NCBI GenBank assembly: GCA_009841255.1
Contig: VXMD01000073.1
Span: 1 to 64,000 of the forward strand
Reading direction: 5' to 3'
Source: Candidatus Poribacteria bacterium
GTDB lineage: Bacteria > Poribacteria > WGA-4E > WGA-3G
DNA: 64,000 nt
Position 1 is the first letter of the stretch, and each line of letters starts with the position of its first letter. Positions 35,013 through 43,141 of this stretch are shown in pieces. The notes beneath the pieces are model-generated. The model ran no database searches. It had not been told where the DNA came from and saw only the letters and a list, made by a program, of their open reading frames with translations. The position numbers and the translations under genes are program-made.

Positions 35013-35698
35013 GGTATTGGAACCATTAGCGTATTTTGGGGGACTTTACCGGATGCAGCGTTATGTGCATAACGGGTCGTCTCGGGTAATCGGTAGCCTC
35101 GACAACACGCGAGCGTCCATGTGCGTGCTGAATCCAAAGAAATTCGGTGTCCTATAGATATGTACACCACCTGAACGTTTTTACGCGTGCGGACGACCAC
35201 ACCGATCACCTCGTCTTTATCCATCAGGTAAGTGTAAGATCCCTGTTCCGATTCGGGTTCCTGGTATCGTCCCCAAAGCCGGGATTTTGCGCATCCAATC
35301 GCCGGTTTATCCAAAACCAGTCCCAAATGCGATGCGAGCCCAAACCGCCTTGGGTGTGCGATCCCTTGTCCGTCGACTATCACCAGATCGGGTTCGGTTT
35401 GTAACTGCGTGAATGCTGTCAATAGGGGCGGGATTTCCCGAAAGGATAACAACCCCGGTATATAAGGAAAACGAACAGGGCTTTCAGTAACCACGCTATC
35501 TACCACCTGCAACTCGGGAAAACTGAGGACGACCACGGATGCGCGTGCGATGTCCTTCTTGAATCCGATATCTGCCCCAGCAACGGTGCTGATTTTCCCA
35601 AACCGGTCTGTTCCAACCACCTGCGTGCGGAGTTCGTTTTGGAGCTGCCGCGCTTCTTCAGGTGTAACATCCCACGAATGGAGGTTGCGATACTGCAT
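35009..35698 (-). CDS. nfi: Endonuclease V (deoxyinosine-specific)
   Basis: A 229-residue repair nuclease that nicks DNA near deoxyinosine (RNA in some relatives). Family motifs are all present: AGADIGF with the first catalytic Asp, PYIPGLLSFRE with the wedge Tyr and catalytic Glu, and DGQGIAHPRRFGLASHLG with the second Asp. It is the first gene of a three-gene overlapping operon under a strong promoter. Its linkage to a sulfatase is odd and may be only transcriptional convenience. Confidence 0.95.
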   Translation of the reverse strand: MQYRNLHSWDVTPEEARQLQNELRTQVVGTDRFGKISTVAGADIGFKKDIARASVVVLSFPELQVVDSVVTESPVRFPYIPGLLSFREIPPLLTAFTQLQTEPDLVIVDGQGIAHPRRFGLASHLGLVLDKPAIGCAKSRLWGRYQEPESEQGSYTYLMDKDEVIGVVVRTRKNVQVVYISIGHRISLDSARTWTLACCRGYRLPETTRYAHNAASGKVPQNTLMVPIP

Positions 35699-35797
35699 AA
35701 CTGCCGCTGTTCGTTTTCAATGTAAACGTCGTCGTGTTTTACAATGTCTCAGGCACAAAGCGGGCACGGTAGTAAACCCTCCGCGGATGCTCATAAC

Positions 35798-35826
35798 ATG
35801 ATAACACAAAACACTTCGATTGTCAA
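35798..35826 (-). promoter_or_regulatory. Strong promoter of the nfi-unknown-sulfatase operon
   Basis: On the minus strand TTGACA, 17 bp, TATCAT. Transcription would start near 35791, leaving a leader of about 93 nt. Confidence 0.65.
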
Positions 35827-35857
35827 GCCTTTTCGGCGTAGTTTATGAGTCTAATGA

Positions 35858-36010
35858 TTATTTCTTTTGCCTCGTCTCTTTGACTTCAACGGCACCGGGC
35901 TTCGTGATATGCCGGATGCCCGCGAAGAAGGCAGAAAGGACTAAGTAGCCACCACCGATACCGATGAGAGCACCCAAACTGCCGATAATAAATTCTATTC
36001 CGTTGAACAT
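35858..36010 (-). CDS. Small single-span membrane protein (50 aa)
   Basis: A short gene with a good ribosome site (GAGGAGA, 8 nt before ATG). It encodes an N-terminal hydrophobic glycine-rich helix (IIGSLGALIGIGGGYLVL) and a basic tail ending ETRQKK. I do not recognise a family. It lies just upstream of the nfi promoter and reads the same way, so it may share transcripts. The ribosome site, composition and clean reading frame favour a real gene. Confidence 0.6.
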   Translation of the reverse strand: MFNGIEFIIGSLGALIGIGGGYLVLSAFFAGIRHITKPGAVEVKETRQKK

Positions 36011-36349
36011 CGTACGTTCTCCTCAACATAGGATTTTTATGATGGTTCTATATGAACCTGTCGGCATTTCTCAAATGTTTGAGATCATTGCCTGAATTAT
36101 TACATTTAGTAAACGGAAATATCTATGAATTGGTTTCAAATTTGTTACGTTAAGTTTTCCAACGAATGGATGAATGTTCAGGAAGTAGCAAGAATCGTGC
36201 CATCGCAGAGATATCACTATGGAAAGATACGTCAGGAAAAATGTGTGTAATTAAACACAATAGGACAAGAAATATATATTTATGTAGCAAAATAGAAACA
36301 TATTCAGGACGGATGCATGCCGCGCTTTACCGTAAGGAGAAATTAAAAA
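36011..36349. other. AT-rich intergenic region
   Basis: 339 bp between the NadD-like gene and the small membrane protein gene. It is low in GC, with no convincing gene, RNA or hairpin. A 66-codon plus frame at 36166 lacks a ribosome site and has no recognisable features. It probably holds the promoter of the small gene. Confidence 0.5.
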
Positions 36350-37099
36350 TTAGTCAAGCATCGTAAGAATGCTGGGTGGGACGAGGTGTTCAATGGCTTC
36401 TCCGCGCTTTAAGAGTTCACGTACCTCTGTTGAGGACATATACGCGTAAACATCAGGCAGTAGAAGACATGAAACGTAGGCGGCATATTGGCGGATTTTC
36501 GATTGGTCCATGAAGGACGCTATTGTCTTAATATCTGCCTCTGCTCGGTTCGCAACAATGAAACGCGCATCTACAAAGAGTTCTCCCAATTCAGCGTGGA
36601 AATCTGTGTAGTATTTCGGGTCGAAGATCCTGACGAGGGTATCGTATCCAACGATAAAGTGGAACTCGGTCTTTGGTGGTAAAATAGCTTTCAAAGCGTT
36701 GACTTTATCAATATACCTACCGTGGCTCGACACACCGACAGAAAATTTTTCTCGGTTCTTCGTGTACCGTTTGAGTGTCAAGAGCCTTGCGGCAAGTGGT
36801 AAGCCGAACACCGTTTTATCCACATTCGCCTTCGCAAGCAGTAGGAGCAGTTCATCCAACTGGTATTCAGTAATTGTATCCTCAATCATTTTGGCATGTG
36901 CGAGCGTCAACGGGTTGAAAGAACCCGAAAAAAGGCCGAGTTTCTTACCGGGTTCAGAGATTGATGGGTCTGCACGGTGCACCAGTTCTATCTGCGGCGA
37001 TGCTGTTGGATCCAACCGATTAAAAAGTTCGGTGTACCGTTCATAATCCGGGTGGTTTTCACACTTTTGTATCAACAGGTCCAATAGTGAGTGTGCCAT
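36350..37099 (-). CDS. Nicotinate/nicotinamide-nucleotide adenylyltransferase-like nucleotidyltransferase
   Basis: A 249-residue protein of the cytidylyltransferase-like HIGH superfamily. The nucleotide-binding loop is LGLFSGSFNPLTLAHAKMIE, with TLAH in place of HxGH. The C-terminal YMSSTEVRELLKRGE matches the SSTxxR motif of NadD/NMNAT enzymes, which transfer AMP to pyridine mononucleotides in NAD synthesis. About 50 extra N-terminal residues precede the fold. The substrate is inferred. It is the last gene of a mazG-containing operon. Confidence 0.8.
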   Translation of the reverse strand: MAHSLLDLLIQKCENHPDYERYTELFNRLDPTASPQIELVHRADPSISEPGKKLGLFSGSFNPLTLAHAKMIEDTITEYQLDELLLLLAKANVDKTVFGLPLAARLLTLKRYTKNREKFSVGVSSHGRYIDKVNALKAILPPKTEFHFIVGYDTLVRIFDPKYYTDFHAELGELFVDARFIVANRAEADIKTIASFMDQSKIRQYAAYVSCLLLPDVYAYMSSTEVRELLKRGEAIEHLVPPSILTMLD

Positions 37100-37126
37100 T
37101 CGTCTACCTGTGCTCCTGTTGTATAT

Positions 37127-37140
37127 TAGGACTTACGCAA
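37127..37140. repeat. Dispersed 14 bp motif TAGGACTTACGCAA
   Basis: TAGGACTTACGCAA here matches TAGGGCTTACGCAA at 1633-1646 with one change; both lie between genes. It probably belongs to a dispersed repeat family. Confidence 0.4.
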
Positions 37141-37156
37141 GGCGCAGTCTTTTCGT

Positions 37157-37957
37157 CTACGAACCGAGGTTCCCATCAACTTCCGCCTTTTTCGCTTCTT
37201 CCCAGATTGCATCAAGACTCTCTAAGTCTTGTGCTTCAAAACTGGTGCCGCGGCGTTCCAATTCCGCTTCCATCCATTTAAAGCGTGTTACAAACTTACG
37301 GTTCGCCGCCCGCAGTGTTTCCTCGGCTTGGATCTCCATAAAGCGGCACAGATTGACGATAGCAAAGAAGAGATCCCCGAGTTCCATCGAAATTGCTTCC
37401 GGTTTATCTGCACGGATACTTGCCTTGACCTCTTCGAGTTCCTCATCGACCTTGGCGACAACGTCGGTGAGTTTATCCCAATCGAAACCGACCCGCGCTG
37501 CTCGGTTCTGTATTTTCTGGGCGCGGAGAAGCATCGGAAGTGCGTTCGGAATCCCGTCAAGCACCGATTCCCGATCCTCGTAGCCTGCCTCTTGACGTTT
37601 AATTGCTTCCCAGTTTTTCACGACCTCGTTCGAATCCTCAACATTGACCTCGCCAAAGACGTGCGGATGTCGCCGAATGAGTTTCTCCGTGAGCGTTTGA
37701 ATCACGGCGTAGATGTCAAAATCCTGATGTTCCGTCGCGATCTGTGCTTGGAGCATAACGTTCAGTAGGAGATCACCCAATTCCTCTTTCAATTTTCTCG
37801 GGTCGCCCGCATCGATCGCTTCAAGTGTCTCGTAGGTTTCCTCAACGAGTGTGGATTTCAGACTTTCATGTGTCTGTTCCCTATCCCACGGACATCCGTT
37901 CTCACCTCTTAATGTCGCTATGACATCCACAAGTTCCTCAAACATTTTTTTTTCCAT
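37157..37957 (-). CDS. mazG: Nucleoside triphosphate pyrophosphohydrolase MazG
   Basis: A 266-residue all-helical NTP pyrophosphatase, the length of the E. coli enzyme. The N-terminal domain has LRGENGCPWDREQTHESL and EETYETLEAI with EELGDLLLNVMLQA; the C-terminal domain has KVDEELEEVK and ELGDLFFAIVNL. These ExxE...ExxD sets bind Mg2+. It removes abnormal or excess NTPs and may lower alarmone levels. It starts 10 bp after the hydrolase gene upstream. Confidence 0.95.
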   Translation of the reverse strand: MEKKMFEELVDVIATLRGENGCPWDREQTHESLKSTLVEETYETLEAIDAGDPRKLKEELGDLLLNVMLQAQIATEHQDFDIYAVIQTLTEKLIRRHPHVFGEVNVEDSNEVVKNWEAIKRQEAGYEDRESVLDGIPNALPMLLRAQKIQNRAARVGFDWDKLTDVVAKVDEELEEVKASIRADKPEAISMELGDLFFAIVNLCRFMEIQAEETLRAANRKFVTRFKWMEAELERRGTSFEAQDLESLDAIWEEAKKAEVDGNLGS

Positions 37958-37967
37958 AGAGTCCTCC

Positions 37968-39245
37968 TTATTTCGTTCCTGTTCTGTTTTTCAAAGTTTT
38001 TATATGTTTTTGGACTTCCGCGTAGCGTTTTGCTTTCGGGAAGTAGGTAAGATAGAGTTTGTAGAGTTGCAGCGCACGCGGATAGTTTTTCTCTGCTTCC
38101 GCCTCGCGCGCTCGCCCTTCTAATGCATCCGCTTTGGCATTTAGCAGTTCACTGAGCAGTTGCCCCGCGCGTTCTTCAAAGACGCTGTCGGTATATCTAT
38201 CGCGGAATGCTTCTAACGCCTTTACTGCCTCAGCGTACGATTTCTCATCGGCTGTCTTTTTGAGCTGATTGAATTGCATTTCGGCTTGGCTGCCGAGATG
38301 TATTGCCGATTCTTTCGCCGTGCGGCAGAGTTCCGTATCCGGTAAAATCTCCGCAATTTGGGTGTAAAGCGTGAACGCCTCCCCCAGTTTACCCTTTTTC
38401 TCTGCGGTCTGTGCCTTTTCAAATCCAGACTTCGTCTGTTTCATGGGTCCGTAAGCGATAAGCCACTCCCGCATTTTTGTTTTTCTCATCCACTGTGGAG
38501 AGAGTTTATGCGTTTCATCTTTCCACGCCTCAAAAGTCACATCTGCACCGCATTCTGTATAAAACTGTAAAGCACGTTTTGCGCGTGGGTAATGTGGGTC
38601 ATCCAATGCCCCCACACCATAGAAAAACGGATGCCCGCGGATGAGTTCGGCTGATGGTGGCTTCATGTCCACATAACATCTACCAGCACCAAGGACGAGA
38701 TTCCCCGCTAACCGATCTAACAGCTGCTCTCCGAGAACGGTCGTTGAGTAGCCACCTTGACTATAGCCCCCCATAAAAATGTAGTCTCGGTCAATGTTTA
38801 CGCGTGTTGAGATAATTTCTAACGCCTCATCAAAGAAGATTTTCTCCGGTCCCGTTGTGGTGAAGCGGAGTTTGTGGTAGTAAGCGTCGGTTGCGTAATT
38901 CATACCCACAACGATAAACCCTTGTCCCTTTGTCACCTGTTTGAAGGGCCAGGTTGTCGCTTTGCCGCGGTAGCCGTGGTAACAAAAAATAACCGGAAAT
39001 GGACGTTCATCGGTGTAATCGACCGGCACGTAAAGTAGGAATGTCTTCTCTGTTTTTGGAGCCGTGATGCGCACCTCTTCTCCCGGCGATACAGGTGGTG
39101 TTCCTGCGGCGAACGCGCCGTGGAGCAGAAGCAATAGGAGCACATTGCCGCACACACTCCTCACGCTGTGGAATAAATGATTGGAACGTGGACTTCTGAT
39201 AGCAAGTTTCGGCTTGCAAGCTGCGCCGAAAGGACGTATTTTCAT
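37968..39245 (-). CDS. Exported alpha/beta hydrolase (esterase/PHB-depolymerase-like) with helical repeat tail
   Basis: A 425-residue protein if started at 39245. A signal peptide follows some 30 residues (NVLLLLLLHGAFAAG), so a GTG start further in is possible; the first residues coincide with a repeat-like DNA stretch. The hydrolase core has FCYHGYRG (oxyanion loop), the nucleophile GGYSQGG, and a late His in DETHKLSP. Residues after about 270 are helical, TPR-like (FTLYTQIAEIL, ALQLYKLYLTYFPKAKRYAE). The start overlaps the upstream gene by 4 bp (ATGA). Confidence 0.8.
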   Translation of the reverse strand: MKIRPFGAACKPKLAIRSPRSNHLFHSVRSVCGNVLLLLLLHGAFAAGTPPVSPGEEVRITAPKTEKTFLLYVPVDYTDERPFPVIFCYHGYRGKATTWPFKQVTKGQGFIVVGMNYATDAYYHKLRFTTTGPEKIFFDEALEIISTRVNIDRDYIFMGGYSQGGYSTTVLGEQLLDRLAGNLVLGAGRCYVDMKPPSAELIRGHPFFYGVGALDDPHYPRAKRALQFYTECGADVTFEAWKDETHKLSPQWMRKTKMREWLIAYGPMKQTKSGFEKAQTAEKKGKLGEAFTLYTQIAEILPDTELCRTAKESAIHLGSQAEMQFNQLKKTADEKSYAEAVKALEAFRDRYTDSVFEERAGQLLSELLNAKADALEGRAREAEAEKNYPRALQLYKLYLTYFPKAKRYAEVQKHIKTLKNRTGTK

Positions 39246-39949
39246 GCGTTGGTTCCGTTCTCTTGGTCTTGAAGGGTTTCTAATTGAATAATCAGTTGAC
39301 CGAGTTGAAGTCGCAAGAGTAACGTATAGATCTGCATCAGGAGCGTAACCTGTGCTTCTGTCGGTAAATCGCTAGCATGGACGACTGCGAGCAATCTATC
39401 CGCGCGTTCACGGATCTGCTCGGCTTTCTCTAAGTCGTCGTCATCTGTTTCCACGGCGCTCTCTTTGATGAACTGCCAGATGCGATCCTGGATTTCCAGC
39501 ATATAATTTTTTGCCATTGCGGTGCGTGCGCGTTTCGCAGAGTCTACCCAGATTGTGTTCGCCTTCCAATTGAGCATAAAAGCCACACTGTTGATGAGTA
39601 CATCGCGGAGGCTATCTTCGCCCGAAAGGAGTTCCTCAATATTGGTAATCCCTTCCGCCTCCGCGGAGAAGGTCCGCACGCGGGTATACTCTTTCAGATT
39701 TTTCAGCATCAATTCATTTTCAGCGATGAGATGCCAAAGGTCTGAACTCGTTGAAAGCAAAACCTCTACACGGTCGCAAACCGGATCGGGAATTTGTGAG
39801 CGGATGCAGTAATAGTGGAGGCTGTGGAGCCGACTTCTGAGGTCTTGCAAACTCTCAGTCGTCTGCAGTTCCGAAGGGTGCACGATGGATGGGAGCACCT
39901 CCGCCCGAATCTGATTCAAAAGTGTAGGGATAGTGCGTTCAGCATTCAT
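39242..39949 (-). CDS. Helical protein of unknown function, first gene of the mazG operon
   Basis: A 235-residue protein that is mostly amphipathic helix with no signal peptide, membrane segment or known motif. It is rich in Leu, Glu and Arg, and ends LGQLIIQLETLQDQENGTN. It is coupled by ATGA overlap to the downstream hydrolase. I do not recognise a family. Confidence 0.75.
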   Translation of the reverse strand: MNAERTIPTLLNQIRAEVLPSIVHPSELQTTESLQDLRSRLHSLHYYCIRSQIPDPVCDRVEVLLSTSSDLWHLIAENELMLKNLKEYTRVRTFSAEAEGITNIEELLSGEDSLRDVLINSVAFMLNWKANTIWVDSAKRARTAMAKNYMLEIQDRIWQFIKESAVETDDDDLEKAEQIRERADRLLAVVHASDLPTEAQVTLLMQIYTLLLRLQLGQLIIQLETLQDQENGTNA

Positions 39950-40002
39950 GTTTCAAATTCCATAGTAGGAAAGCGTTTTTTAGCACAATTTTCTTGTCTA
40001 AT

Positions 40003-40031
40003 AGCGTAGCAGGTTTTTTACGAAAAGTCAA
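40003..40031 (-). promoter_or_regulatory. Putative promoter of the mazG operon
   Basis: On the minus strand TTGACT, 17 bp, TACGCT, with a leader of about 45 nt. Confidence 0.45.
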
Positions 40032-40073
40032 CTTGACAGTTATTGAAAGACAAGTTCACGCTTTGAAAACTCG

Positions 40074-40103
40074 TTGCTAAAAGCGAAGCATTAATGTTAG
40101 AAT
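40074..40103 (+). promoter_or_regulatory. Putative promoter of the retropepsin-like pair
   Basis: TTGCTA, 18 bp, TAGAAT, about 37 nt before the ATG at 40147. Confidence 0.4.
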
Positions 40104-40146
40104 AAAGGTGGATCAACCCGCGACTCATTTGAAAGGGGAACGTAAA

Positions 40147-40374
40147 ATGACAAACGAACGATTAACAATCCAAGAAATAGAGAAGAAGTATCCAGATGAA
40201 TGGCTGCTCATTATAGATTGCGAAATTAGCGAAAATACCGAACTGCTCTCGGGAGTCGTGGCTGTTCATAGCAAATCCCGGGAAGATATTCATGATGCCT
40301 TAATTGACTACAAAGGGCAAGTTGCTATATATTCTACGCGCGAAATTCCAGAAGATGTGGAGTACATACTATAA
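40147..40374 (+). CDS. Small partner protein of retropepsin-like protease
   Basis: A 75-residue protein (MTNERLTIQEIEKKYPDEW...). The ATG at 40147 follows AAAGGGG; an earlier in-frame start at 40108 lacks one. Related small proteins often precede retropepsin-like genes. The stop overlaps the next start (TAATG), so the two are coupled. The function is unknown; a chaperone, inhibitor or substrate adaptor role is possible. Confidence 0.75.
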   Translation: MTNERLTIQEIEKKYPDEWLLIIDCEISENTELLSGVVAVHSKSREDIHDALIDYKGQVAIYSTREIPEDVEYIL

Positions 40375-40772
40375 TGGCACGTGTCCGTTTTGCTCGCGTA
40401 CGTCGGTTGATCGTTCTCAGTCTTGAAGTTGGCGGCATCAACGGAAACGATTCTGATTTGCTGCCTGTGGCTTTAGATACTGGTGCCTCAAATACAACTA
40501 TTCCACCAAAAGTCGCCACCGCTTTAGGATACGATTTATCAACTCCGAAGCAAGAAGTAGAAATTATCACCGGGGGCGGCATTGTTTCAGCGAAAATTAT
40601 TACCGTTCGTAAATTAACCGCCCTTGGACAAACTGTTGAGGATATTGATGTCTTGTGTCACGATTTACCTGAAAATTCAATAATAGATGGCCTGTTAGGC
40701 ATGAACTTTCTGGAACATTTTGATATCGATATCTCATTCTCCACTGGAACAATTGAACTTCATCCACACTGA
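40374..40772 (+). CDS. Retropepsin-like aspartic protease
   Basis: A 132-residue single-domain aspartic protease of the retroviral type. The active-site motif is ALDTGASNTTIP at residue 37, and the second conserved element is IDGLLGMNFLEHF near 105. One such domain has a single catalytic Asp triad, so a homodimer is expected, as for HIV protease. No signal peptide is evident, so it likely acts in the cytoplasm on an unknown substrate. Confidence 0.85.
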   Translation: MARVRFARVRRLIVLSLEVGGINGNDSDLLPVALDTGASNTTIPPKVATALGYDLSTPKQEVEIITGGGIVSAKIITVRKLTALGQTVEDIDVLCHDLPENSIIDGLLGMNFLEHFDIDISFSTGTIELHPH

Positions 40773-40800
40773 GGCAAATTCGCAAGAGTTGCAGTCCACC

Positions 40801-41355
40801 ATGAAACTACTTATCGTTATTGCCACCAGCGTTGCTCTTTTCGGGATGCTCGCGGCTTTTGCCGATGAAACATCAGAGACAGCACCGCCGAAAGTGGGCG
40901 ACACAGCACCGGATTGGACGCTCCAAGACGCTGAGGAAAAGGAGTATACCCTGAAGAAGTTGCGCGGTAAAGTCGTTTTCCTCATCATGGGCAATCGCAA
41001 GATTCGGGAAGAAGATGACAAGTGGGCAGAGGCATTTCAGAAGGCGTACGGAGAGAACGAACAGGTCGTTGCCTATATCATTGGTGATTTACGGAGCGTT
41101 CCCGGGTTCATACCGAAACGGTTTATCAGGAGCCAACTGAAGAAAAATCCGCCCCCTGTGGGATTCCTGCTGGATTGGAAAGGGGACGTACATAAGCGGT
41201 ATCAGACAGAAGAAAAGAAGCCGACGCTCTACCTCATCTCACAGAAAGGCATCATTACCTTCCATCGAAAATCGGATTTTGAGCCAGAAATTCACGCCGA
41301 ACTTAAAAAAGAAATCGACAGACTTTTAACAATACCAAAGACAAAAGAGAAATAA
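40801..41355 (+). CDS. Exported thioredoxin-fold protein (AhpC/TlpA-like) without CxxC
   Basis: A 184-residue protein with a signal peptide (MKLLIVIATSVALFGMLAAF). The domain begins VGDTAPDWTLQDAEEKEYTL and LRGKVVFLIMGNRK, the usual entry to the AhpC/TSA-TlpA fold. No CxxC or peroxidatic Cys is seen, so redox activity is doubtful. The ATG at 40801 is chosen because it opens the signal peptide. It sits 17 bp before the epimerase gene. Confidence 0.75.
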   Translation: MKLLIVIATSVALFGMLAAFADETSETAPPKVGDTAPDWTLQDAEEKEYTLKKLRGKVVFLIMGNRKIREEDDKWAEAFQKAYGENEQVVAYIIGDLRSVPGFIPKRFIRSQLKKNPPPVGFLLDWKGDVHKRYQTEEKKPTLYLISQKGIITFHRKSDFEPEIHAELKKEIDRLLTIPKTKEK

Positions 41356-41372
41356 GAAACAGGAGCGTCTTT

Positions 41373-42368
41373 ATGAAATATCTCGTTACGGGTTGCGCCG
41401 GATTTATTGGATGGAGAGTGACGGAATTCTTGCTGGAGGCTGGTCACACCGTTGTTGGGATCGATAACTTAAATGCCTCGTATGACACACGGGTCAAGCA
41501 GTGGAGGCTTGAGCAACTCGAAGGCACCCCAAATTTCCACTGTCACCTTTCAGACATTTGTGATCGGGAAACATTGAAGACAATATTCAAAGAGGCATCC
41601 ACGAGGGATACTTCTACATTTGACGCGGTGATTAACCTCGCAGCGCGTGCGGGTGTAAGGCATTCTGTTGAGGATCCCTGGATATATCAGGATACAAACG
41701 TGACGGGCACGCTGAACTTACTGGATTTGTGCCGCGAATTTGAAGTGAAGAAATTTGTGTTGGCTTCCACGTCAAGCCTCTACGGAGACAATAATCCACT
41801 TCCGTTCAGTGAAGAGGCAAACACAGACGGACCGTTATCTCCATACGCCGCCTCAAAAAAAGGTGCTGAAGCGATCTGCCACAGTTACCATCATCTCCAC
41901 GGCATCGACGTGACAATCTTCCGTTTTTTCACTGTGTATGGACCCGCTGGTAGACCCGATATGAGCGCGTTTCGGTTCGTGCATTGGATTAGCGCGGGGA
42001 AACCGGTTACTGTCTATGGCGATGGCAAAGAATCCTCACGAGATTATACCTATCTGGATGACATAGCAAGAGGCGTAATTGCGGGGCTGAAACCCCTCGG
42101 ATACGAGGTGATTAATCTCGGTTCCGATAGTCCCATTGTGCTTATCGATACGATTCGGTTGATAGAGGAACTGGTCGGTAGAAAAGCCGAACTCGTACAC
42201 CAACCGTTTCATCCGGCGGATGCCCGCGCCACGTGGGCAGATATCCGAAAAGCGGAAAAACTTTTAGGGTGGCGTCCACAAGTCAGTTTTCGTGAAGGCA
42301 TTACTGCCCTTGTAGAATGGTATCAGACGAATCGGGAATGGGCAAGGCACATCGAGACAGGTTTTTAA
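41373..42368 (+). CDS. NAD-dependent nucleotide-sugar epimerase
   Basis: A 331-residue short-chain-type epimerase/dehydratase. The NAD fold is TGCAGFIGWRV. The catalytic set is Ser in STSSLYGD and Tyr-x3-Lys in PYAASKKG. RFFTVYGPAGRPDMS matches UDP-glucuronate 4-epimerases and related GalE-like enzymes. It probably makes precursors for capsular or lipid-linked sugars. AGGAGCG precedes the ATG. The exact nucleotide sugar is not determined. Confidence 0.9.
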   Translation: MKYLVTGCAGFIGWRVTEFLLEAGHTVVGIDNLNASYDTRVKQWRLEQLEGTPNFHCHLSDICDRETLKTIFKEASTRDTSTFDAVINLAARAGVRHSVEDPWIYQDTNVTGTLNLLDLCREFEVKKFVLASTSSLYGDNNPLPFSEEANTDGPLSPYAASKKGAEAICHSYHHLHGIDVTIFRFFTVYGPAGRPDMSAFRFVHWISAGKPVTVYGDGKESSRDYTYLDDIARGVIAGLKPLGYEVINLGSDSPIVLIDTIRLIEELVGRKAELVHQPFHPADARATWADIRKAEKLLGWRPQVSFREGITALVEWYQTNREWARHIETGF

Positions 42369-42383
42369 TCTTACCTTACGGAT

Positions 42384-42402
42384 TTTTAATTTTTCCTTGC
42401 GG
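42384..42402. repeat. Dispersed 19 bp motif, copy 2
   Basis: Identical to the 19 bp motif at 32643. Shortly after it, 42447-42470 holds a second dispersed motif (GAAGAAACGCCCAAGC...) that recurs with one change at 45046-45069. Confidence 0.6.
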
Positions 42403-42508
42403 TTAAATAACGTGCGCCTGAACCATCAAGGACATTTCTCAAATCTGAAGAAACGCCCAAGCAAAAACCCCTCCGCTACGCTTACAGGCTACTCGCTTTG
42501 GATTCCTG

Positions 42509-43096
42509 TTAAGTTAGCAAGGGGATCGCCTTTTTTAGTGCCGTTGCATCTACTTTTATTTTTGCGATTTCTGCTTCGCGTTGAAGGTAGGTGAGCGTAT
42601 GTTCAGCACTCATCGGGGCAGCAATGTCCTGAACAATCTTATGGAGTCGCTTCACATCGGCTTTTTTGATGCCGGTTTGTGCTTCAATACGGGTATGTAG
42701 CGCGGCAGGGGATTCTGGTTTTTCAACGGATGCTGCGCGTTTGGAAGATGCTTTACCGGTTTTGCTCTTTGATTCCGCGGGGGCAGCAGTCGGTGTCTTC
42801 GCACGCCGGGTCCGTTTCCGAGACGTCCCCTGTTTGGAAGCCTGAATTTTTCCTGCCTCCAATGATTTGACCCCACACTCCTTACATAACTTCGCTGTGA
42901 CATCAGCCAAGGTCATCGTCACAATCATTTCTGTGATAGCACCGCAGAGTTCGCATTCGGCAAGGTTCTCGATGCTTTTAAAGATCTCGGCATGTATCAC
43001 GAGCATCTTTTCTTTGTCGGTTTTTGTTTGCTTTCCTTTCTGACAGAGTGCGATCAATTTCTGTGCGGCTTTTTCGATTGTGTCTAAATGTCCCAT
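42509..43096 (-). CDS. Zinc-ribbon-like protein of unknown function
   Basis: A 195-residue protein started at the ATG after GGGGGAACAC; an upstream in-frame start at 43141 is possible but lacks such a site. Two CxxC pairs (CELCGA and CKECGV) suggest a zinc ribbon near residues 46-80. A basic Ala/Lys/Ser/Pro-rich linker (RKRTRRAKTPTAAP) and a helical C-terminus follow. A DNA- or RNA-binding role is possible but not shown. It follows cimA in the same direction. Confidence 0.65.
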   Translation of the reverse strand: MGHLDTIEKAAQKLIALCQKGKQTKTDKEKMLVIHAEIFKSIENLAECELCGAITEMIVTMTLADVTAKLCKECGVKSLEAGKIQASKQGTSRKRTRRAKTPTAAPAESKSKTGKASSKRAASVEKPESPAALHTRIEAQTGIKKADVKRLHKIVQDIAAPMSAEHTLTYLQREAEIAKIKVDATALKKAIPLLT

Positions 43097-43141
43097 GTGT
43101 TCCCCCAAAAAATGTGAGGCACGGCGACCCCAAATAAACAA

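Noticed and set aside
36166-36366. 66-codon frame in the AT-rich spacer
   Set aside because: No ribosome site, atypical composition, and it overlaps the end of the NadD-like gene on the other strand.
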